From contig CAMFPD010000001.1 in assembly GCA_945971355.1 (NCBI GenBank), positions 1 to 47,276 on the forward strand: 47,276 nucleotides of DNA. Direction: 5' to 3'. Made by a program: the position numbers and the translations under genes. Position 1 is the stretch's first letter, and each line of letters starts with the position of its first letter. The DNA comes from an uncultured Lachnobacterium sp. Its GTDB lineage: Bacteria > Bacillota > Clostridia > Lachnospirales > Lachnospiraceae. The notes beneath the pieces are model-generated. The model saw only the letters and a program-made list of their open reading frames with translations. It searched no databases and was not told where the DNA came from. Positions 40,661 to 47,276 of this stretch are shown here, piece by piece.

Positions 40661-42415
40661 ATGGGAAAGAATTCACAGAAACAGTCACAGAAGATGCGAA
40701 TGAGCATCAAACTGCTGACATTGATACCGGTATTTGTTCTTGGAATTGTGGCTTTATTCTCCAATATTTCATCAATTAACAGCATTAGAAGCGTAAATAA
40801 GACTGCCACAGAAATTTCAGATGAGTATTTGGTAAGTATTACAAAGCTCGGAGATATTCAAAGAGAGACGCAGAACATTCACAAAATGGCATTGTCACAT
40901 ATTATAGCAACGGATTTGAATACAATGATCCAGTTGGTAGAAGATGTGAAAAAAGAAGAGAAAGTACTGGATAATTATCTTGAAGATTACAAAGAATTTG
41001 TGAATGAGGATGAACAGGCGAACTATGATCAGCTTCTTGCAGATTATGAAAATATGAAAAGTACAATTGCCATCTTGTTTGGATACAGTGCAATGAGCAA
41101 CAAGGATGAGGCGTTTGCCCTTGCAAATGGTGAATTGGCCAGCTATGCCAATTCGATGCAAAGTGAAATTAACGCAATGATTGCAGAGACAACCAGTAGT
41201 TCGCTTGTTGCCAGAGAGGAGCTTTCTCAGACTTACAGGATAGCAAGTGCGGGAAATATTTTTTGTATTGTAGTGAATGTTGTTGTGTTCCTTGTGGCAT
41301 TGTATATTGTGCTTCGAAGAGTCATTAATCCGATTACATATGCAAAGAAAGAAATCAGTGACATTATTGCAAGCCTGGATGCAGGAAAGGGAGATCTCAC
41401 AAAGCGTATTACGATTCGAAGTGACGATGAGATTGCAGATTTAGGAAAGGGTATTAATACCTTTATGGATAAGCTGCAGGATATTCTTCGTATGATTATT
41501 GAAAATGCAAGACAGATGGAGAATGTGGTAAATGGTGTACAGGAGAGTGTTCGCAATTCCAATGACAGTGCATCGGATCTTTCAGCCGTGACGGAAGAAA
41601 TTGCAGCAACTATGACAGAGGTTGGCTCATCTGCAGGTGCGATTAATATAAATACAGAGGATGTTCGCGCTGAGGTAGAGGCTATCGCAACCAAATCAAA
41701 TAGTATTAGTGAGTACTCGAAAGAGATGAAAGCACATGCAGACAGCATGGAGAAGGCCGCACGAACCAATATGGAAGAGACAGGAAGCAAAGTGAATGAA
41801 ATCCTTGAAGTTTTGAATGCAGCAATTGAGGATAGTAAGTCCGTAGATCAGGTTAATAACCTTACAAATGATATTCTGAGTATTTCAAGTCAGACAAACC
41901 TGCTGGCACTCAATGCTTCCATTGAAGCTGCCCGTGCGGGTGAGGCAGGGCGTGGATTTGCTGTTGTTGCAGATGAAATCAGACAGCTTGCGGATTCCAG
42001 TCGTGAGACAGCAAACCGTATTCAGGAAATCAACAGTATTGTGACTCAGGCAGTACACAATTTGGCTGGAAATGCTAATAACTTAGTTGAATATATGAAG
42101 GACTACATTCTTCCAGAGTTTGACGATTTTGTGCAGAGCGGAGTTCAATATCGTGAAAATGCAACGTACATTGAGAATGTTATGAGCGAGTTTACAGGAA
42201 AAACAGATGATCTTCGCAGTGCAATGGACGATATTGCCTCTGCTATAAGTGCAATTACAGGTGCAATTGATGAAGGCGCGAAAGGAGTCAATGGTGCTGC
42301 CCAGAGTACCCAGGTACTTGTTGGTGATATGGAGACCATTAGTAATCGTATGGAAGAGAATCAGAAAATTGCTGAGGCGTTGGAAAAAGGAACAGCAATT
42401 TTCGAGAATTTTTAA
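40661..42415 (+). CDS. Methyl-accepting chemotaxis protein
   Basis: Transmembrane chemoreceptor, 584 residues. Membrane helix 1 at about 17-38, an extracytoplasmic helical sensor (about 39-190, four-helix-bundle pattern), helix 2 at about 193-216, a HAMP domain to about 270, then the signalling hairpin. The tip, which binds CheA and CheW, reads TNLLALNASIEAARAGEAGR, followed by GFAVVADEIRQLAD. There is no C-terminal CheR-binding pentapeptide. TAGGAGG lies before the ATG. It is directly downstream of the sugar-binding lipoprotein, suggesting that the loaded binding protein docks on this sensor, as MalE does on Tar. A hairpin terminator follows. Confidence 0.95.
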   Translation: MGKNSQKQSQKMRMSIKLLTLIPVFVLGIVALFSNISSINSIRSVNKTATEISDEYLVSITKLGDIQRETQNIHKMALSHIIATDLNTMIQLVEDVKKEEKVLDNYLEDYKEFVNEDEQANYDQLLADYENMKSTIAILFGYSAMSNKDEAFALANGELASYANSMQSEINAMIAETTSSSLVAREELSQTYRIASAGNIFCIVVNVVVFLVALYIVLRRVINPITYAKKEISDIIASLDAGKGDLTKRITIRSDDEIADLGKGINTFMDKLQDILRMIIENARQMENVVNGVQESVRNSNDSASDLSAVTEEIAATMTEVGSSAGAININTEDVRAEVEAIATKSNSISEYSKEMKAHADSMEKAARTNMEETGSKVNEILEVLNAAIEDSKSVDQVNNLTNDILSISSQTNLLALNASIEAARAGEAGRGFAVVADEIRQLADSSRETANRIQEINSIVTQAVHNLAGNANNLVEYMKDYILPEFDDFVQSGVQYRENATYIENVMSEFTGKTDDLRSAMDDIASAISAITGAIDEGAKGVNGAAQSTQVLVGDMETISNRMEENQKIAEALEKGTAIFENF

Positions 42416-42427
42416 TAGGACAATAGA

Positions 42428-42470
42428 GAGAAGAGGTCGGTTGCTCAAGGGTAATCGACTTCTTTTCATT
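42428..42470 (+). terminator. Terminator after the chemoreceptor gene
   Basis: AAGAGGTCGGTT pairs with AATCGACTTCTT (two G-T pairs) around a 10-base loop; the stem can extend by a few more pairs. It ends in TTTTC. It separates the chemoreceptor from the amylase gene. Confidence 0.65.
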
Positions 42471-42562
42471 GTAAAAGTAGCTATTGTTGTTTTGCATATT
42501 TTTATTGGTTTAAATTTGTGAGTTTTTTATGGGCAATTAGAACTAAAAAAATCTTCATACTA

Positions 42563-42597
42563 TTTTGTACAAAAATAATTCTATTTTTTGCACAAAA
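42563..42597 (+). promoter_or_regulatory. Tandem palindromes upstream of the amylase promoter (candidate operator)
   Basis: TTTTGTACAAAA (perfect 12-bp palindrome, 42563-42574) is repeated with one change as TTTTGCACAAAA (42586-42597), centres 23 bases apart, each preceded by CTA-T-rich sequence. The pair ends 32 bases before the candidate -35, where an activator could bind. A dimeric regulator site is plausible; its identity is unknown. The surrounding 289-base gap is otherwise AT-rich and holds only the terminator and promoter noted. Confidence 0.45.
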
Positions 42598-42628
42598 ACA
42601 TTCGTAAATTTTCGATAAAACTTAACAA

Positions 42629-42657
42629 TTCAAAAAAATACTACAAAACAATATAAT
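42629..42657 (+). promoter_or_regulatory. Candidate promoter of the amylase gene
   Basis: TTCAAA, 17 bases, TATAAT (perfect -10), 47 bases before the start codon. The weak -35 would fit a promoter needing activation through the palindromes upstream. Confidence 0.55.
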
Positions 42658-42704
42658 TAATAAACGTAAGAACGAAAAAATACGAAAAAAGGAGAGAGGT
42701 TAGT

Positions 42705-45700
42705 ATGAAGAAACTACACTTAGGGAAGAAAGTTGTAAGTTTTCTTATGGTTATTGCAATGGTATTTAGCTTGTTACCATCAATAATCACCTATTCTGTA
42801 TCTGCGGCAGAGACACAGAGTATGACAATTCATTGGCAGCGCCCATCCAATTGGACGGGATGGGAAACACCTGCAATTTATTTCTGGGGTGGCGATGCAG
42901 AGGCTTCGAATTACGTTACTTCAGGAAAAATTAGTGGTTGGGGTGAAAATGATATCGGATACACAATGACAGAAGAGAGTGATGGCTGGTATACAGTTAC
43001 CCTGACAGGAACTGTAACAGGTTTTCAGTTTTTGGATTTTGATAATCCAAGCAGCAACTCTGGTGGTAAAGGATATGTTGATTCGATGAAATACTGTACA
43101 TCAAATAAAGATGTATATGCGGTAGGTTCTGACTGGACAACATGGTATCTTGACAAAGAGTGTCAGACAAGCATTGATACATTGCTTCCAGAAGGTGCAT
43201 TAACAGCAAGTGATATTACAGTGCATTTCCAGAACACAGATAACTGGGATAGCGTATATATGCACACATGGAGTTACGTAAATACAACATGGCCTGGAGA
43301 TGTAGTGCAGGCAGATACCCATCATCAGGGTTGGTATACAACTACATTAAACTGGGATGCTTCAAAGTGCTCTTTCAAATTTAACAATGGAAATGGAGTT
43401 GAATCAAGTGAATTATCAATTACACCAGATTCAGCAACAGAAGAAATCTGGGTATGCGGAAAGGACGGAAGTGTTCTTGAACAGAAGCCTGACAGCTGGG
43501 ATGCATCTTACGTTGAGAATCCTGATAATGGAGAGGGAGAAGAACAGGAACAAGAGGCTGTACCTTACTTCACAGTTCATTTCTACAATGAGTACGGTTG
43601 GTCAACACCAGCACTTCAGTACTGGGGAAATTCATCAGTAGAGGTTTCTGGATATGGTGAGAAGCTTCACGAAAATACATGGAATGTAGATGTTTATACA
43701 CTAACTAGTGAGGGTGATGGCTGGTACAACATGACCTTTAAGGGTGATGTAGCAGGTTTGGGATTCCAGTTCCTTAACTACGATGATCCTAATGGCGGAA
43801 GTACAAGTGGTAAAGGATTTGTCAATGCAATGAAGTATGCAGCGTCTGAAGAAGCTGCTGATTTGTATTGTAAGTGGGGCGAAGCGACTGAATATGAGGT
43901 TCTCTGGTATCTTGACAAGGAATATGCAACAAGTATTGATACATTAATTCCTGAAGGTACAGTGACAGAGACAACGATTACACTTCATTTTAAGAACACA
44001 GAGAATTGGTCTGAGGTTGGCTTATACATGGGACAGGGAGGTAGTTGGTCTGCCATTCCTGGATATGAGCAGTACGGAGCATGGCCAGGCAGCGTAATTA
44101 CAGCAGGAGATGACGGATGGTATACAGTTTCTGTCACAAAGGATATGTCTGCATTACATTTTATTTATAATAATAACAATGGAGGAAGTCAGACAGAAAA
44201 TCTTCTTGTAGAGCCAAAGGCTGCAAGTGAGGAATACTGGATAGTAGATGGTACAGTATTAGATTACATGCCAACTACAATTGTAATGCATTATTATGCA
44301 GAAGATTTTTCAGACGCATATGCATATTTTACAGAGACAGATAGTTGGACAGCGATTGAAGGTTACGAAAGTGCAGGAGGCTGGCCAGGTGTTACAATTA
44401 AGAAGGATTCAAAGAACGCGAATTGGTATACCTTCTCAATTATGACAGATCAGGATCAGTTTAATTGTATCTTTAATAATAATAGCGGAAAACAGACCGA
44501 TAATATCTGCTTTATACCAGAGAATGAAAGAGAGGAGCGTTGGGTTACTGGAGTAAAGGGTTCTACAGTGATCTCAACAGAAGCACCAGAGGGTTGGACT
44601 GTAAGCGACGATAACTATATTGAGCCAGCTGACAATACAGCGTACACAAGATACGTGGTTGTAGAGTACGACAGAGAGGATAATGATTATGATGGCTGGA
44701 ACATTTATTGTTGGGATTCCGGCTGCGGTAAGAAGACACTTAATTGTCAGCCAACAGAGATAAATGGTAAACAGTACATTGTATTTCCAGTAAAGGAATC
44801 AGAAACTGATTTCACAATTGGTTTCTGTATGAGAAAAACAACTGATAAGAATGAGTGGGCTGAGAAGGATGGAGGAGATCATGCTCTTATAATTCCAGCT
44901 GGACAGTTAGTAGTACATGCAAAATTTGAACAGGGAAAAGGTATCACCTATGTATATCCATATAACAAGGGATATGAGATGAATGGGGCCGATGATGAGA
45001 TTTCATTCTTCTATAGAGAAGATACACTTGTTACAACAGGTGCTGTTTCCTCACTTAATAATGTTAAGGTGGTAGTGAACGGCAAAGAACACGATATGGT
45101 TTATGATGCAGAAACTGACAGATTTGAATTTACATTGTCAGATGTGGAAACAGGGGAGTATGCATACTACTACTTAATTAATGGTGAGAAAAAGCTGGAT
45201 TTATTTAACGTAAATAAGACAGAGTACGAGGGTGAGGAGTGCTCGGTATTAACATTTAAGAAGTTTGATAATCTTGCGATTGAAGGAAAATTATCTTCAT
45301 CATCGATTAATTACAGCCAGAATAGTGTTATTTCATTAGGTTTTGCAGGTGATGACGCAGAGACATTTACCGAGGAAGAAATTGGTGAAATAACAGTGGA
45401 CCTTTCATCACTTGGACTTGGAACTCAAAACGTAGAGCCAGAGCTTATGGAGACAACTATTGCTTGTAAGGATACAGTAAGACCTGGAACATATTCTTTA
45501 CCTATCACGATGAAGGATATCTACGGAAATGTATATGAGACAAGTGTTAGAATTGTAATTGTGGAAAATGACGAGGATACATTTGATTGGGACGAAGCAA
45601 TTATTTACTTCGCAGTTACAGACCGTTTCTTTGATGGAAATACATCAAATAATACAGGAATTAACGGAGAGAACGATGTTGATAAGGCAGGTTCATTGAG

Positions 45701-47276
45701 TTATCACGGTGGTGATTTCGCAGGACTTGAAGCAAAACTTGATTATCTTGAAGAACTTGGGGTAAATACAATTTGGATTACTCCAATTGTGGCTCAGTCA
45801 GATATTACAACAGAAAAGGACGGAGAGACTATTGAGTCAACAGGATACCATGGATACTGGGCATCTGATTTTGAGAGCTTAAACGGACATCTCGGAACAG
45901 AGGAGGAGTTTGAGGAACTTATTTCAGCAGTACATTCTCGTGGAATGAAGCTTATGGTTGACGTGGTACTTAACCATTCTGGATATGATTCAGAGGAGCA
46001 TGATGTTACAGGCTATTTCAATACACTTATCCAGAATGAAAACGGTGAATATGTTGCTATGATCCGTGATGAGTCAAATACAGTTGAGGGCGATAATGTA
46101 TATGCGTCTCTTGCAAATCTTCCTGATTTTGTTACAGAGAATTCAGATGTACGTGACCAGCTTATTGAATGGCAGACAAACTGGGTAGAAAAATACGGAA
46201 TTGATTATTTCCGTATAGACACAGTTAAGCATGTAAATACAGAAGCATGGGAAGCATTAAAGAATGAACTTACAAAAATTGACCCTGATTTCAAGATGAT
46301 TGGAGAGTACTCAGGTGGTAGTGCTACAACACTTGATATTTATAAGGGTGCAATGGATTCTTTACTGGATTTTGACTTCAATGACTTTGGACAAAATTTT
46401 GTATCTGGTAATATTTCATCTGTTGAAAGTTCATTAGAAGCAAGAAATGAAAGAATTAACAATACTGCTACAACAGGAGCGTTCCTTTCAAGCCATGATG
46501 AGGATGGACTTGTATACAAGCTGATTAATCAGAACGGATATACTGAGGACGAAGCTTTGAACCTGTTTAAGGTTGCTTCGGCTCTCCAGATGACTGCTAA
46601 GGGACAGGTAGTTATCTACTACGGAGAAGAAATTGGTCTCTATGGAGCAGATAACTATCCATATCAGACTAACAGATATGATTTTGACTGGGATGAACTT
46701 GAAACACAGAAGTCTGACAGCAACAGTATGTACAATCATTATGAGACATTACTGGGCATAAGAAATGATTATTCAAAGCTTTTGTCAAAGGGTACAAGAA
46801 GTGTAATCAAGGTATCGGATGAAGATGGATATGATATTTTTGTACGTAGCTATAATGGTGAAAATCTCTATGTGGGATTAAATATAACTGGTTCACAGAA
46901 TACAGTTTCATTCTCTGTTAATGAGAAGGCAGGAACTGTACTCACAGACCTTTATAACAACAAAGAGTACACTGTTTCAGCAGAACAGACAGTTACCGTG
47001 GATATCCCAGCTGCAGCAAATGGAGGTACAGTTATTCTCGGTGTGAAAGCGGCAGATGACAGTGATAAGAAAGATGAAACTGGGGATACAACTAAGGAAG
47101 ACCCAGCTAAGGAAGAAGGCAAAGAAACTACAGAAAAGGAAAACCTAGCTAAGGAAGAAGGCAAAGATACTATAGAAAAGGAAAACCTAGCTAAGGAAGA
47201 AGGCAAAGAAACTACAGAAAAGGAAAACCTAGCTAAGGAAGAAGGCAAAGATACTACAGAAAAGGAAAACCTAGCT
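42705..47276 (+). CDS. Secreted multimodular GH13 alpha-amylase with starch-binding modules (3' end off the window)
   Basis: At least 1,524 residues; no stop before the edge. Signal peptide 1-35 (cleavage after VSA or VSAA). Modules: A1 (about 40-165, unassigned); CBM26-like (171-255); A2 (287-420, a copy of A1); CBM26-like (424-520); CBM26-like (524-625); a CBM41-like domain (647-759, DYDGWNIYCWD); two further beta domains (764-960). The GH13 barrel starts near 961 (IIYFAVTDRFFDG) with VDVVLNHSG, YFRIDTVKH (nucleophile D1172), MIGEYSGG (acid E1201) and FLSSHDED (D1265). A beta C-domain reaches about 1445. A Lys/Glu-rich repeat tail then runs off the edge; in relatives such tails lead to a wall or membrane anchor. 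GGAGAGAGG precedes the ATG. It probably digests starch outside the cell. Confidence 0.93.
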   Translation, partial: MKKLHLGKKVVSFLMVIAMVFSLLPSIITYSVSAAETQSMTIHWQRPSNWTGWETPAIYFWGGDAEASNYVTSGKISGWGENDIGYTMTEESDGWYTVTLTGTVTGFQFLDFDNPSSNSGGKGYVDSMKYCTSNKDVYAVGSDWTTWYLDKECQTSIDTLLPEGALTASDITVHFQNTDNWDSVYMHTWSYVNTTWPGDVVQADTHHQGWYTTTLNWDASKCSFKFNNGNGVESSELSITPDSATEEIWVCGKDGSVLEQKPDSWDASYVENPDNGEGEEQEQEAVPYFTVHFYNEYGWSTPALQYWGNSSVEVSGYGEKLHENTWNVDVYTLTSEGDGWYNMTFKGDVAGLGFQFLNYDDPNGGSTSGKGFVNAMKYAASEEAADLYCKWGEATEYEVLWYLDKEYATSIDTLIPEGTVTETTITLHFKNTENWSEVGLYMGQGGSWSAIPGYEQYGAWPGSVITAGDDGWYTVSVTKDMSALHFIYNNNNGGSQTENLLVEPKAASEEYWIVDGTVLDYMPTTIVMHYYAEDFSDAYAYFTETDSWTAIEGYESAGGWPGVTIKKDSKNANWYTFSIMTDQDQFNCIFNNNSGKQTDNICFIPENEREERWVTGVKGSTVISTEAPEGWTVSDDNYIEPADNTAYTRYVVVEYDREDNDYDGWNIYCWDSGCGKKTLNCQPTEINGKQYIVFPVKESETDFTIGFCMRKTTDKNEWAEKDGGDHALIIPAGQLVVHAKFEQGKGITYVYPYNKGYEMNGADDEISFFYREDTLVTTGAVSSLNNVKVVVNGKEHDMVYDAETDRFEFTLSDVETGEYAYYYLINGEKKLDLFNVNKTEYEGEECSVLTFKKFDNLAIEGKLSSSSINYSQNSVISLGFAGDDAETFTEEEIGEITVDLSSLGLGTQNVEPELMETTIACKDTVRPGTYSLPITMKDIYGNVYETSVRIVIVENDEDTFDWDEAIIYFAVTDRFFDGNTSNNTGINGENDVDKAGSLSYHGGDFAGLEAKLDYLEELGVNTIWITPIVAQSDITTEKDGETIESTGYHGYWASDFESLNGHLGTEEEFEELISAVHSRGMKLMVDVVLNHSGYDSEEHDVTGYFNTLIQNENGEYVAMIRDESNTVEGDNVYASLANLPDFVTENSDVRDQLIEWQTNWVEKYGIDYFRIDTVKHVNTEAWEALKNELTKIDPDFKMIGEYSGGSATTLDIYKGAMDSLLDFDFNDFGQNFVSGNISSVESSLEARNERINNTATTGAFLSSHDEDGLVYKLINQNGYTEDEALNLFKVASALQMTAKGQVVIYYGEEIGLYGADNYPYQTNRYDFDWDELETQKSDSNSMYNHYETLLGIRNDYSKLLSKGTRSVIKVSDEDGYDIFVRSYNGENLYVGLNITGSQNTVSFSVNEKAGTVLTDLYNNKEYTVSAEQTVTVDIPAAANGGTVILGVKAADDSDKKDETGDTTKEDPAKEEGKETTEKENLAKEEGKDTIEKENLAKEEGKETTEKENLAKEEGKDTTEKENLA
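47106..47276 (+). repeat. In-frame 42-bp tandem repeat at the amylase C-terminus
   Basis: Four complete copies of a 42-base unit coding for AKEEGK-[E/D]-T-[T/I]-EKENL, with a fifth starting at the last codon. Copies 1 and 3 are identical; copies 2 and 4 differ from them at the same E-to-D codon, so the larger period is 84 bases. The near-identity points to recent expansion. The encoded stretch is a charged, probably extended spacer. The full copy number is unknown because the window ends inside it. Confidence 0.95.

Noticed and set aside
41233..41790. A 185-residue minus-strand frame inside the chemoreceptor gene
   Set aside because: It is antisense to the HAMP and signalling region of an unmistakable chemoreceptor; no binding site, and low-complexity Ser/Ile-rich composition.
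46952..47248. A 98-residue minus-strand reading frame with repeated SLPSSLARFSF-like units
   Set aside because: It is the reverse reading of the amylase's 42-bp tandem repeat; the repetition comes from the plus-strand gene and there is no binding site for it.

Overview
The window looks like chromosomal DNA from a low-GC, AT-rich Firmicute of the Lachnospiraceae (Butyrivibrio, Pseudobutyrivibrio, Roseburia or Eubacterium rectale type). The evidence is strong AGGAGG-type ribosome binding sites, Firmicute-style gene order (grpE-dnaK-dnaJ; ireB-ruvX-DUF1292; era-yqzL-recO), an alpha2-type glycyl-tRNA synthetase, RNase J, and a very large secreted starch-degrading enzyme with CBM26-like modules. 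The genus is an inference. I see no rRNA, tRNA, CRISPR array, insertion sequence, prophage or origin. Coding density is high and no gene-free stretch exceeds 300 bases; the longest is 289 bases, upstream of the final gene.

Layout. 1-4.8 kb: the heat-shock chaperone set grpE-dnaK-dnaJ, a coiled-coil/J-domain protein and a tiny unknown gene. 4.9-10.9 kb: rRNA, tRNA and ribosomal-protein modification (prmA, rsmE, a NifS-type cysteine desulfurase, thiI, mtaB), with a minus-strand HPr-like gene whose product lacks the phospho-acceptor histidine. 10.9-16.8 kb: a long operon matching the Bacillus ireB-ruvX-DUF1292-mltG-trmR-U32 order, with RNase J inserted and the MltG-like protein reduced to a non-catalytic stub. 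16.9-19.9 kb: aroC-asnB on the minus strand, read from a promoter that overlaps the divergent promoter of a cytoplasmic GH13 glycosidase. 21.8-23.5 kb: tgt and yajC. 23.6-30.5 kb: amino-acid biosynthesis (leuB-ilvD-ilvB, then serC-serA). 30.6-39.2 kb: mscS, a cold-shock protein, an M16C peptidase, era, a small yqzL-like gene overlapping recO, a lipoprotein of unknown function, and glyS.

39.35-47.28 kb: a locus that appears devoted to extracellular alpha-glucan. It holds a sugar-binding lipoprotein with no adjacent permease, a chemoreceptor, and a secreted multimodular alpha-amylase of at least 1,524 residues. The amylase runs off the right edge inside a 42-bp tandem repeat.

Most of the window is ordinary core genome. 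The parts most worth a second look are the binding protein/chemoreceptor/amylase locus (including a duplicated module of about 130 residues that I cannot assign and a tandem-palindrome element upstream), the histidine-less HPr paralogue, the catalytic-Glu-less SerA, the stub MltG, a structured leader before prmA, and the overlapping yqzL-recO frames.
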